Below are positions 16,345-24,758 of a DNA stretch of 64,000 nucleotides, in pieces. Source of the stretch: Pseudoramibacter fermentans (GTDB lineage: Bacteria > Bacillota > Clostridia > Eubacteriales > Eubacteriaceae); NCBI GenBank assembly GCA_009493725.1, contig VOGB01000004.1, positions 496,001 to 560,000 of the forward strand, read 5' to 3'. Made by a program: the position numbers and the translations under genes. The notes beneath the pieces are model-generated. The model saw only the letters and a list, made by a program, of their open reading frames with translations, made no database searches and was not told where the DNA came from. Position 1 is the first letter of the stretch. Each line of letters starts with the position of its first letter.

Positions 16345-17278
16345 TATTCGGGTTGTGGTGATGGGAACGACCGATTTCGCGGTGCCGGCATTAAAAAAGC
16401 TGTACGACAGCGATTTTGATGTGGTCTGTGTCGTCTGTCAGCCTGACCGCCCCAACGGACGCGGCAAAAAAATGCGCCCGCTGCCAATGAAGAAAATGGC
16501 ACAGGATCTTGACATTCCAGTCTTTCAGCCGGAAAAGATCCGTGAACCAGAAGCGGTTGCCCATTTGAAAAGCCTGCATCCAGATTTCTTTGTCGTCGCG
16601 GCCTACGGGCAGATCCTTTCTCAGGAGGTGCTGGATATTCCGACCTACGGGTGCATCAACATTCACGGCTCGCTGCTTCCGAAATACCGGGGCGCGGCGC
16701 CGATTCATCACGCGATCATTGACGGCGAAGCGGAAACGGGCGTGTCGATTATGAAAATGGACATCGGCATGGATACCGGTGCGGTTTACAAAAAGGTGGT
16801 CATGCCGATTACTGAGACGACCACGGTAGGAGAGATGCACGATCAGATGGCGGAACAGGGGGCAGAGGCCCTTATTCCGGTGCTTAAAGACGTCTGTGCG
16901 GGGACGGCGGAAGCGGTGCCCCAGGATCCAGACAAAGCGACCTACGCGGACAAAATCAGCAGGGAAACAGGATTGATCGATTGGCATCAGCCCGCAGACA
17001 AGGTCTTGCGGCGCATCAACGGGACGGACCCCTGGCCCGGCGCCTGGTGTCAGTATCAGACTAAGAAAATGAAATGCTTTGCGCCGAAAATCCTCGATCA
17101 GGCGGCATCGAGTCGGCCAGGCACTGTCGTTTCAGCTGACAGCGAAACGGGATTGATCGTGGCCTCAGCGGATCAGCTCGTCGAAATCCAGGAAATTCAG
17201 ATGCCCGGGAAACGGCGGATGAAGGCCAAGGACTATCTGCGGGGCAATGCCATTGAGGTCGGCACGGTTCTCCACTGA
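16337..17278 (+). CDS. fmt: Methionyl-tRNA formyltransferase
   Basis: The 313-residue enzyme formylates initiator Met-tRNA using 10-formyl-tetrahydrofolate. The N-terminal domain contains VVVMGTTDFAVPALK, the catalytic region INIHGSLLPKYRGAAPIHHAI (about residue 108) and a GVSIMKMDIGMDTG segment. The C-terminal domain includes INGTDPWPGAW. The start at 16337 follows GGAGAGG and sits inside the end of def, so the two are translationally coupled, as is typical of this pair. Confidence 0.96.
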   Translation: MNNIRVVVMGTTDFAVPALKKLYDSDFDVVCVVCQPDRPNGRGKKMRPLPMKKMAQDLDIPVFQPEKIREPEAVAHLKSLHPDFFVVAAYGQILSQEVLDIPTYGCINIHGSLLPKYRGAAPIHHAIIDGEAETGVSIMKMDIGMDTGAVYKKVVMPITETTTVGEMHDQMAEQGAEALIPVLKDVCAGTAEAVPQDPDKATYADKISRETGLIDWHQPADKVLRRINGTDPWPGAWCQYQTKKMKCFAPKILDQAASSRPGTVVSADSETGLIVASADQLVEIQEIQMPGKRRMKAKDYLRGNAIEVGTVLH

Positions 17279-17347
17279 TTATTTTAGAAAAATTTCAGTC
17301 TTGCCCACTATAATGCCATTAATTTTAATAGAAAAAGGAGAATGACA

Positions 17348-18040
17348 ATGTTTTTTTGGGACTGGACGATGATCATCCTGATCCCTGGGCTGATCATTTC
17401 GGCGATCGCTCAGGCAAAGGTCACCTCATCTTTTAATCGATACAGCCGGATTCAATCTAGATCGGGGCTGACGGGCTTTGAAACGGCGAACCGCCTGCTG
17501 GCCGTCCAAAATGTGCCGGTCACGCTTCACAGTATTGCCGGCAATTTGACCGACCATTTTGATCCACGGAATAAAACTATCGGCCTGTCGCAGCCGGTAG
17601 GCAATAGCGCCAGCCTGGCCGCGGTCGCTGTCGCGGCTCACGAAACAGGACATGCCTATCAGGATTACGAAGGCTACTTTGGACTGAAATTCAGAAATGC
17701 CATTGTGCCGGTCTGCAATTTTGCGACCAACGCGGCGTGGCCGCTGTTTTTTATCGGTCTGATTTTCGGCGGCGCGAGTCAATACGGCGTCATGCTGATG
17801 AATATCGGTATTCTGTTTTTCTCGTTTTCACTGATCTTTAATCTGGTGACCTTGCCGGTTGAATTCAACGCGAGCCACCGGGCATTGGTAATGCTTCAGG
17901 AAAATCAGATGTTGGGACCGGACGAAATTAAGGGCGCCAGACGGGTGCTCTCCGCGGCAGCCATGACCTACGTCGCGGCCACCCTCGTGTCCTTCCTGAA
18001 CCTGCTGAGAATGATTTTGTTGAGAGATAGTCGTTCGTAA
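17348..18040 (+). CDS. Zinc metallopeptidase, YugP family
   Basis: The 230-residue membrane protein has an N-terminal transmembrane segment, a zinc-binding HETGH motif in VAVAAHETGHAYQD (about residue 98) and two or three further hydrophobic segments (about residues 120-175 and 200-222). This matches the neutral zinc metallopeptidase_2 family (PF04298). Its substrate is unknown. It commonly lies between fmt and rsmB in Clostridia, as here. The ATG at 17348 is preferred over 17342 because GGAG at 17337-17340 gives normal spacing to it. A TATAAT at 17309-17314 suggests a local promoter. Confidence 0.9.
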   Translation: MFFWDWTMIILIPGLIISAIAQAKVTSSFNRYSRIQSRSGLTGFETANRLLAVQNVPVTLHSIAGNLTDHFDPRNKTIGLSQPVGNSASLAAVAVAAHETGHAYQDYEGYFGLKFRNAIVPVCNFATNAAWPLFFIGLIFGGASQYGVMLMNIGILFFSFSLIFNLVTLPVEFNASHRALVMLQENQMLGPDEIKGARRVLSAAAMTYVAATLVSFLNLLRMILLRDSRS

Positions 18041-18044
18041 TAAT

Positions 18045-19388
18045 ATGAAGCGAAAAAATACAAAAAACCCACACAATTTATCGCCGCGCGAACAGGCTTA
18101 CGACAGCCTGCTCGCCATTGACCGGGAGGGTGCCTTCTCCAATTTGGAAATTCAGAGGGCGCTTTCCCGTTCGTTGTTTTCAAAGCCGGACGCCCATTTG
18201 TACACGGCGTTGGTTTACGGCGTCCTTCAGAATGAAATGCTGCTGGACGACCGAATCTCAAAGATGACCAAGCCCGGCACGCGGCTTGATTTTGAAGTCC
18301 GCGAGATTCTGCGCATCGCGGCCTTTCAGCTGCTGATGATGAACCGCATCCCGCCCTATGCCGCGATTTCCGAGGCTGTCGCGCTGTGCGGCAAAGTCAA
18401 ACCCAAGGCCAAGGGATTTGTCAATGGGGTGCTCAGAAACATGGCGCGCCAATCGGACCAGCTCAAACGCTGGCAGGCGTCAGACTACAAGGACGCCATT
18501 CAGGCGCTCTCAGTCCGTACGTCTGTGCCGAAGCCGATCGTTGATATTTACGCCAGAGCCTTTGGCGCAAAAGAGGGCGTGCGCGAGCTGATGGCGGTGA
18601 ATCGGCCGTCACCGCTGACCATTCGGGCCAATGGGCTGAAAATATCGCGAGACGATTTATTAAAAGAGCTGGCCAATGAAGGCATAGAAGGGGTGAAGAC
18701 GGCCCTTTCGCCCTCGGGTATCAAAATCACGAACGCCTCTGTGTCGGAATTAACACAGACCCAGGCCTACACGGCCGGTCTCTTTACGATTCAGGATCAG
18801 GGCGCAATGCTGATCGCTGAGGCCCTGTCACCCGAGGCGGGGGAACGTGTTCTCGACATGTGCGCGGCACCGGGAGGGAAAACGACGTATCTTGCCGAAA
18901 TGATGGGAGATCAGGGTGTGATCACCGCTCGGGACATTTATCCCTCCAGACTAAAGCTGATCGACAACCAGGCCAAGCTGCTGGGCATCGGGTGTATTCA
19001 AACAGAGGCCTTCGACGGCACCGCACGCAAGGCGGCGGATCACGAGCAGTACGACCGCGTGCTCCTCGACGCGCCGTGCTCCGGTTTAGGAATCATTCGG
19101 AGAAAACCGGAAATCCGCTACCGATTTGAGTTTAAAAAGCAGCGCGCGCTCATTGACATGCAGCGCAAAATGCTGATAAACGCGGTCGACGCGTTAAAGC
19201 CGGGCGGTACACTCGTTTATTCCACCTGCACGGTGGACCCAAAGGAAAACGCCGAGCAGGTCCGCTGGCTCTGCCGGAACGCAACGGGACTCACTGTGTT
19301 AAACACGCGGCAAATCGGTACAGCCGACGATCAATGCGACGGGTTTTATTACGCCAAACTCGTTAAAAACAGTGCGCAGTCAAAATGA
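18045..19388 (+). CDS. rsmB: 16S rRNA (cytosine-967-C5)-methyltransferase
   Basis: The 447-residue protein has an N-terminal NusB-like RNA-binding domain (SPREQAYDSLLAI onward, residues ~12-140) and a C-terminal Rossmann methyltransferase domain. The SAM motif is VLDMCAAPGGKTTYLAEMM (about residue 270). Catalytic cysteines lie in DAPCSGLGIIRRKPEIRY (about 345) and YSTCTVDPKENAEQV (about 395). It methylates C967 of 16S rRNA. It starts five bases after the preceding stop without an evident Shine-Dalgarno sequence, so translational coupling is likely. The following GH3 gene replaces the rlmN-stp-prkC run often found after rsmB. Confidence 0.94.
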   Translation: MKRKNTKNPHNLSPREQAYDSLLAIDREGAFSNLEIQRALSRSLFSKPDAHLYTALVYGVLQNEMLLDDRISKMTKPGTRLDFEVREILRIAAFQLLMMNRIPPYAAISEAVALCGKVKPKAKGFVNGVLRNMARQSDQLKRWQASDYKDAIQALSVRTSVPKPIVDIYARAFGAKEGVRELMAVNRPSPLTIRANGLKISRDDLLKELANEGIEGVKTALSPSGIKITNASVSELTQTQAYTAGLFTIQDQGAMLIAEALSPEAGERVLDMCAAPGGKTTYLAEMMGDQGVITARDIYPSRLKLIDNQAKLLGIGCIQTEAFDGTARKAADHEQYDRVLLDAPCSGLGIIRRKPEIRYRFEFKKQRALIDMQRKMLINAVDALKPGGTLVYSTCTVDPKENAEQVRWLCRNATGLTVLNTRQIGTADDQCDGFYYAKLVKNSAQSK

Positions 19389-19437
19389 CATCCCTGTTGG
19401 AGCAGTCGTTATCATTAACAAAGAAAGAAGTGAGGGT

Positions 19438-22056
19438 GTGAAAAAGAGAGATCAAGCTACAACAGCCATCCGCGCTAAACGGCGGAAATTGACATTAAAA
19501 CAGCGCTGCAGCCTGCTTTCCGGCCAGTCCAAATGGTCGTCTCAGGGCATTCCGGAACAGGAAATTTATCCCTTTGTGATGTCTGACGGCCCCCACGGTC
19601 TGAGGCGGGAAAAGGAAGACGGCAGCAGCTATCCTGCGACCTGCTTTCCGCCGGAGGTCACTTTGTCCTGCTCATGGGATCCGAAGATGGTGTACCGGGT
19701 CGCAGCGGCGATCGCAGAAGAAGCGGTGGCGCAGGGGGTAGACGTCATTTTGGGGCCGGGCCTCAATATCAAACGCAGCCCACTTTGCGGCCGAAACTTC
19801 GAATATTTTTCGGAGGAGCCCCTATTGTCAGGTACGCTTGGCAAGGCATACATCGAGGGCGCCAAAAGCCGCTGTGTTGAAACCTGCGTCAAGCATTTCT
19901 TCGCCAACAATCAAGAGAGCAATCGCATGACGATTGATGTGCGGCTGTCAGAAAAGGCCGCGCGGGAAATTTACATCCGCCCCTTTGAAATCGCGATACG
20001 CGGCGCCGATCCCGGTATGGTGATGGCCGCCTACAATCAAATCAACGGGACCTACGCGACGGAACACCGCCATGCGCTGACGACGCTGCTGAGAGACCAA
20101 TGGCATTACCGAGGCGTGACGGTCTCGGACTGGTCTGCCGTCCAAAATCGGGAGTCCAGCGTCAGAGCCGGCCTGGATTTGGAAATGCCGGATTCCGATG
20201 GTGTCAACGACGAGAAGGTTTACCGCGCGGTCAGGCGCTTGGCGTTGCCGGAGGGCTGTGTCAACCGCAGTGTCGAACGGCTGATCGCCTTCGGCGAACG
20301 CTGTGAAGCGAACCGCCAGGCCCGTAGGGAGCTGACCCTTTCAAGCACAGCGGCGCATCATCAGCTGGCGCGGCGCGCGGCAGCGGAAAGCATCGTACTT
20401 TTGGAAAACAAGCACCAGCTTCTGCCCCTCGTGCCCGAAAAGCTGCCTCGCGACCATCGTCTTTTAGTCGTCGGTGCCCTCGCAGAGACGCCGCGGCTTC
20501 AGGGCGGCGGTTCGTCTCAGGTTAACGCCAATTGGATCGAAACGCCTTGGGACAGCCTCAAAGCGGTGTACGCGGACGTTCAGCTGGATTACGCAGAGGG
20601 ATATGCGCTGTCCGCAGTTTCAGATAATGAGCAGCAGGCGCTTTCGGCGCGCGCCCTTAAAAAAGCGGCGCAGGCGGATACAGTTCTGCTTTTTGTCGGC
20701 CTGCCCGAATCGGCAGAAAGCGAATCTTGGGATCGGTCCGACATGAATCTGCCGGTCGACCAGTTAAAATTAATGGATCAGTTGACGGCGGCGCATCACC
20801 GCGTCGTGGTAATCGTTCAAAACGGCGGGGCAGTCCTGCTGGGGCACGCGGCCTGCGCGGACGCTGTGTTGGAAGCCTGGCTCGGCGGCGAAGCCTGCGG
20901 CCCAGCGCTGTGCGACGTCCTTTCCGGGAAGGTCATCCCCTCGGGCAAATTGACGGAAACTATCCCCAAACGGCTGGAGGATACGCCGGCGTATCTGAAT
21001 TTTCCGGGCGACGGCCGTGAAGTGGATTATGGGGAAGGCATTTACGCGGGCTACCGCTTCTACGATGCCAAGCACCTGGCAGTGCAGTACCCCTTCGGAT
21101 ACGGTCTGAGCTACGCGGAGTTTGAATACACGGGCTTTTCGCTTAAGGAAGACGCCGGCGATGCGCTGATTTTTGAGGTTAAACTGAAAAATCATTCGGA
21201 TTTCGCGGCAAAAGAAACGATTCAAATCTACGTGGGCATGCCGGACAGCGCGGTGAGCCGCCCGCCTAAGGTGCTGGCAGCCTATCAAAAGGTCGATGTG
21301 CCGGCAGGCGCGGTCAAACACGTCACGATCGCTGTGCCCAAGGATCGGCTGGCTTATTTTGACACCGGCTCTCATCAATGGCGGATTGAAAGCGGTACTT
21401 ATTGCTTTTACTGCGGCGCGTCGAGCCGGAATTTGAAATTTAAGCGAAGTGCGGTCATCGATATGGGACATGCTGAGCCTGTGATTACGGCAAATTCAAC
21501 GGTTCAGGAGGTGCTGCGCACCGAGCGGGGGCAGGCGCTGTTTCAGCAGGCGGTCGACTTTTACTACAAGCTGACCGGCTTCGAGCTGGACATGCATGAC
21601 GATTTCATCGTCCATTCGGTGATGGCGACGCCGCTGGCCAAGGTGCCGATGCTTTCCGGCGGTATGCTGACGGATCGGATGCTCAGGCGTGTGATCCGCT
21701 ACATCAATCACGATGTCCGCCATCTGGGCATTGGCTTTTTGGCGGCCAGAGAGGTGAACGGTCCGAAGGTGGTCGAGACTTTGATCCGCGCGCGGACCAC
21801 CTATTCGAAAAATCAGGCGGCGCCTTATTCAGTCGACACGCCGATCGATCTGCTGCTGGCTTCACCTGAGCACCGCGCGGTTCTGGCCTCGCTTCTGGGG
21901 CCGAAGGGCGAGACCATTTTATCCCACGCTGCCGTCCGGGCCTTGGCTAAAACCCATTTGACCCTTCGTCAGCTTCAGGCCATTACGCCCCTGCATCTGT
22001 TTAAAAAATCTGCATTAGAACAAATCAACACGAAATTGAAGGCGATACATTTATGA
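19438..22056 (+). CDS. Glycoside hydrolase family 3 enzyme (beta-glucosidase-like)
   Basis: This cytoplasmic protein of about 872 residues has no signal peptide. The GH3 barrel carries FVMSDGPHGLR, CVKHFFANNQESNR and the nucleophile in GVTVSDWSAV (D231 from the GTG start). The (alpha/beta)6 sandwich follows (ESIVLLENKHQLLPL, then GGGSSQVN), and then a fibronectin III-like domain with PFGYGLSYAEFEY. A helical C-terminal region of ~190 residues (STVQEVLRTERGQALF, then MLSGGMLTDRMLRRVI) resembles tails seen in other clostridial GH3 proteins. GTG at 19438 is preferred because GAGGG lies just upstream; the frame is open from 19372. Its stop overlaps the tsaB start (ATGA). Substrate specificity cannot be read from sequence. 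Confidence 0.88.
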   Translation: MKKRDQATTAIRAKRRKLTLKQRCSLLSGQSKWSSQGIPEQEIYPFVMSDGPHGLRREKEDGSSYPATCFPPEVTLSCSWDPKMVYRVAAAIAEEAVAQGVDVILGPGLNIKRSPLCGRNFEYFSEEPLLSGTLGKAYIEGAKSRCVETCVKHFFANNQESNRMTIDVRLSEKAAREIYIRPFEIAIRGADPGMVMAAYNQINGTYATEHRHALTTLLRDQWHYRGVTVSDWSAVQNRESSVRAGLDLEMPDSDGVNDEKVYRAVRRLALPEGCVNRSVERLIAFGERCEANRQARRELTLSSTAAHHQLARRAAAESIVLLENKHQLLPLVPEKLPRDHRLLVVGALAETPRLQGGGSSQVNANWIETPWDSLKAVYADVQLDYAEGYALSAVSDNEQQALSARALKKAAQADTVLLFVGLPESAESESWDRSDMNLPVDQLKLMDQLTAAHHRVVVIVQNGGAVLLGHAACADAVLEAWLGGEACGPALCDVLSGKVIPSGKLTETIPKRLEDTPAYLNFPGDGREVDYGEGIYAGYRFYDAKHLAVQYPFGYGLSYAEFEYTGFSLKEDAGDALIFEVKLKNHSDFAAKETIQIYVGMPDSAVSRPPKVLAAYQKVDVPAGAVKHVTIAVPKDRLAYFDTGSHQWRIESGTYCFYCGASSRNLKFKRSAVIDMGHAEPVITANSTVQEVLRTERGQALFQQAVDFYYKLTGFELDMHDDFIVHSVMATPLAKVPMLSGGMLTDRMLRRVIRYINHDVRHLGIGFLAAREVNGPKVVETLIRARTTYSKNQAAPYSVDTPIDLLLASPEHRAVLASLLGPKGETILSHAAVRALAKTHLTLRQLQAITPLHLFKKSALEQINTKLKAIHL

Positions 22057-22784
22057 AACTACTTATGATCGATACGTCGACCATTGTGGCCACAGCAGCC
22101 GTCCTCGACGAGGACAGACTGATTGCGGAAACAATTGTCAACTACAAGAAAAAACATTCGGAGAAAATGCTGCCGTCCATCGACCACATGCTTCAGGATT
22201 CGGGACTTAAGCTTGGAGATATCGATGTATTCGGCGTCGTCAACGGGCCTGGATCTTTTACGGGGCTGCGCATCGGCATGGCGACGGCGAAGGGCTTTGC
22301 CCAGGCGCTCGGCAAACCGATGGTGACGGTGTCGACGCTGGAGGCCCTCGCTGCCAACGTCTGCGTCACAGACGCAGCGATCTGCCCGATTGTCGACGCC
22401 CAGCGCGGACAGGTTTACGCCGCACTCTATCAATCCGATTGGGATGCGGAAGCGCTTAATCTTAAAAACACCATGGCCGAAGGCGTGTACGACGTCGACG
22501 CGCTGTGCGATCGATTGAACGCGTTAAACGCACCGGTGATCATTTTAGGTGATGGGCTTAAAAAACACGGCGGCAAGCTTTTGGCAGCTGTGCCGAAGGC
22601 CCGGACCGCGCCGGCTTTTCTTTCGATGAACCGCGCGTCGGCGGCGGCAGCCGTCGGGCTTAAGAAAATACAGCAGGGCCAAACGGTGGACTGTTTTCAA
22701 GCAGGGCTGAACTACTTGAGAAAATCCTCGGCCGAAGAACAGCGGGAAAAGAAACTGGCCCAGGAAGCGCAGCACCATGAGTAA
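22053..22784 (+). CDS. tsaB: tRNA t6A biosynthesis protein TsaB
   Basis: The 243-residue ASKHA-fold protein supports TsaD in making threonylcarbamoyl-adenosine at tRNA position 37. It shows LMIDTSTIVATAAVLD at the N-terminus, GVVNGPGSFTGLRIGMATAKGFA (about residue 61) and CPIVDAQRGQVYAALY (about 112). The ATG lies inside the GH3 stop codon, and its own end overlaps rimI by 8 bases. The usual upstream partner tsaE is not present in this window. Confidence 0.95.
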   Translation: MKLLMIDTSTIVATAAVLDEDRLIAETIVNYKKKHSEKMLPSIDHMLQDSGLKLGDIDVFGVVNGPGSFTGLRIGMATAKGFAQALGKPMVTVSTLEALAANVCVTDAAICPIVDAQRGQVYAALYQSDWDAEALNLKNTMAEGVYDVDALCDRLNALNAPVIILGDGLKKHGGKLLAAVPKARTAPAFLSMNRASAAAAVGLKKIQQGQTVDCFQAGLNYLRKSSAEEQREKKLAQEAQHHE

Positions 22785-23292
22785 CGTCTGGCGGCCCTAC
22801 GATTTCAGGCTGATGGAAAGAAGCGATCTCACTCAGGTCATGGCCGTGGATTGGCGTTCAGGGCTGATTCCCTGGCCGGAGCATTCGTTTTTAGAGGAGC
22901 TCGAGAATATTCTGGCCGAATATCTGGTTCTCGTTCAGAACGATTCGGAGAACCACGAGACCGCGGTAGTCGGGTTTGCCGGGCAGTGGTTTGTGGCCGG
23001 CGAGGCACAGCTGATGAAAATCGCCATTGACCCGGATTTCCAAGGAAACGGCCTTGGACGCAGGCTTCTTAAAGAAATCATTGCGCGTGCGCGGCTTCAC
23101 GACTGCCAGAGCATGACCCTGGAGGTCCGGACGGACAACGAGCCCGCTTTGAAGCTTTACCAGAGCTTTGGATTTGAGATCCTGGGCAAACGCGATCATT
23201 ATTATCCCAACGGGTCAGACGCGTATGTGATGGATTTGGTTTTCCCAGACGATCAAGGAGACAGAACAAAACATGAAGATATTATCGATTGA
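22777..23292 (+). CDS. rimI: Ribosomal protein alanine N-acetyltransferase RimI-like
   Basis: The 171-residue GNAT protein contains the acetyl-CoA loop QGNGLGRRLL (about residue 88), preceded by LMKIAIDPDF and followed by LEVRTDNEPALKLYQSFGFEILGKRDHYY. RimI acetylates the N-terminal Ala of ribosomal protein S18 and in many Firmicutes is encoded between tsaB and tsaD, as here. It overlaps both neighbours, by 8 and 20 bases. The exact acetylation target here is inferred from gene order. Confidence 0.9.
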   Translation: MSNVWRPYDFRLMERSDLTQVMAVDWRSGLIPWPEHSFLEELENILAEYLVLVQNDSENHETAVVGFAGQWFVAGEAQLMKIAIDPDFQGNGLGRRLLKEIIARARLHDCQSMTLEVRTDNEPALKLYQSFGFEILGKRDHYYPNGSDAYVMDLVFPDDQGDRTKHEDIID

Positions 23293-24298
23293 ATCCTCTT
23301 GTGACGAAACGGCGGCGGCGATCATCGAGGACGGCCGCCGGATCCTGGCCAATCAGGTTTATACCCAGATTGCCATCCACAGAAAATACGGCGGCGTCGT
23401 GCCGGAAATTGCCTCGCGCAATCACGTGATGAAGATGCCCTTTGTGATTCAGGACGCACTGGACGAAGCGCAGCTCACCTTTGACGATCTCGACGCGGTC
23501 GCGGTGACGAAGGGGCCGGGGCTTGTCGGCGCGCTGCTCGTCGGCGTGTCGACAGCGAAGGCGCTGGCCTACGCTCTCGACAAGCCGTTAATCGGCGTCA
23601 ACCACATCGAGGGGCACATTGCGGCCAATTATTTGGCTTTTCCAGAACTTGAACCGCCGTTTTTGGCATTGGTGGTCTCTGGCGGCCACACCAATCTGGT
23701 CATCGTCAAGGACTACGGCACCAATATCATTTTGGGCCGGACCCGCGATGACGCCGCGGGAGAAGCCTTTGACAAGGTAGCGCGGGTGCTGGGCTATCCC
23801 TATCCCGGGGGGCCGGCGGTCGATCAGGCTGCGCAGGCCGGCGACCCGCAGGCGATCGATTTCCCGCGGGTGATGTTGGAAAAGGACAGCTACGATTTCA
23901 GCTTCTCCGGCCTTAAATCGGCGGTGCTCAACGAATTGAACCACCGCAAAATGAAGCACATTCCCTACAAAAGAGAAGACGTCGCGGCGTCCTTCCAGGC
24001 GGCAGTCTTAGACGTGCTGACCGAAAAAACGGTCCGCTGTGCTGAGGCTTATGGCTTGAAAAAAATCGTGGTCGCCGGCGGGGTGTCGGCCAACAAGGGG
24101 CTGCGCGCCCGCATGGACGCCGCCGCGAAGCAGCACGGCTGGCAGCTGTATTATCCGCCGTTGTCGCTCTGTACCGACAACGCCGCGATGATCGGCGCCA
24201 GAGCCTATTACGATTTCAAGCTCGGCCGAACCAGCGGCTGGGATTTAAACGCGGTTCCTGGATTGGAGCTGCCGGGGATCGATCGCAATAGGGTATAA
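23273..24298 (+). CDS. tsaD: tRNA N6-threonylcarbamoyladenosine transferase TsaD
   Basis: The 341-residue catalytic subunit transfers the threonylcarbamoyl group to A37 of ANN-decoding tRNAs. Motifs are SIESSCDETAAAI at the N-terminus, the metal-binding HIEGHIAAN (about residue 109), LVVSGGHTNLV (about 133) and GGVSANKGLRARM (about 266). CTDNAAMIGARAYYDF lies near the end. The start at 23273 follows CAAGGAGAC inside rimI. It is the last gene of the run that starts upstream with GH3; the groESL promoter follows. Confidence 0.97.
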   Translation: MKILSIESSCDETAAAIIEDGRRILANQVYTQIAIHRKYGGVVPEIASRNHVMKMPFVIQDALDEAQLTFDDLDAVAVTKGPGLVGALLVGVSTAKALAYALDKPLIGVNHIEGHIAANYLAFPELEPPFLALVVSGGHTNLVIVKDYGTNIILGRTRDDAAGEAFDKVARVLGYPYPGGPAVDQAAQAGDPQAIDFPRVMLEKDSYDFSFSGLKSAVLNELNHRKMKHIPYKREDVAASFQAAVLDVLTEKTVRCAEAYGLKKIVVAGGVSANKGLRARMDAAAKQHGWQLYYPPLSLCTDNAAMIGARAYYDFKLGRTSGWDLNAVPGLELPGIDRNRV

Positions 24299-24367
24299 AA
24301 CTTAAATAAATAATAAATTTTAAAAATCTTCCCAAAAAGTATTGCAAAAAGCAGGAGCATCGTTTAA

Positions 24368-24401
24368 TATAATGTCAGCACTCAGAGATAACGAGTGCTA
24401 A
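24368..24401 (+). promoter_or_regulatory. groESL promoter -10 and CIRCE operator
   Basis: TATAAT at 24368-24373 is followed by TCAGCACTC-N9-GAGTGCTAA (24375-24401). This matches the CIRCE inverted repeat (TTAGCACTC-N9-GAGTGCTAA) with one mismatch in the left arm. HrcA is expected to bind it and repress groESL until heat stress. A TTGCAA at 24342 lies a little far (20 bp) to be an ideal -35. hrcA and dnaK are not in the window. Confidence 0.92.
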
Positions 24402-24436
24402 TAAAAACAGAAAAAAACTTTTGGGAGGCTTTAGCA

Positions 24437-24724
24437 ATGAAATTAAAACCATTAGGTGACAAAATTGTTATAAAAGTAAAAGAAGAAGAAAAGAAAACAA
24501 CGGGCGGCATCGTCCTTCCTGATTCCGCAAAAGAAAAACCGCAGCAGGGTGAAGTTGTTGCTGTAGGTTCCGGCGAAATGATTGACGGCAAGAAAGTACC
24601 GCTGGATGTCAAAGTCGGCGACGAAGTTATTTATTCTAAATATTCCGGCTCAGAAATCAAAATGGATGACGAAAAGTATCTGATTGTCAAACAGAACGAT
24701 ATTTTGGCAATTGTAGAAGAATAA
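24437..24724 (+). CDS. groES: Co-chaperonin GroES
   Basis: The 95-residue cap of the GroEL chamber begins KLKPLGDKIVIKV. It has the mobile loop (EKKTTGGIVLPDSAKEKPQQG, residues ~15-35), the VGDEVIYSKYSG segment and the C-terminal DILAIVEE. The ATG at 24437 follows GGGAGG; the reading frame is open upstream to 24395 but that part lies in the leader. It is cotranscribed with groEL 34 bp downstream. Confidence 0.97.
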   Translation: MKLKPLGDKIVIKVKEEEKKTTGGIVLPDSAKEKPQQGEVVAVGSGEMIDGKKVPLDVKVGDEVIYSKYSGSEIKMDDEKYLIVKQNDILAIVEE

Positions 24725-24758
24725 TTGAGACAGACAGAGACAAAAGGAGGTCTATCAA

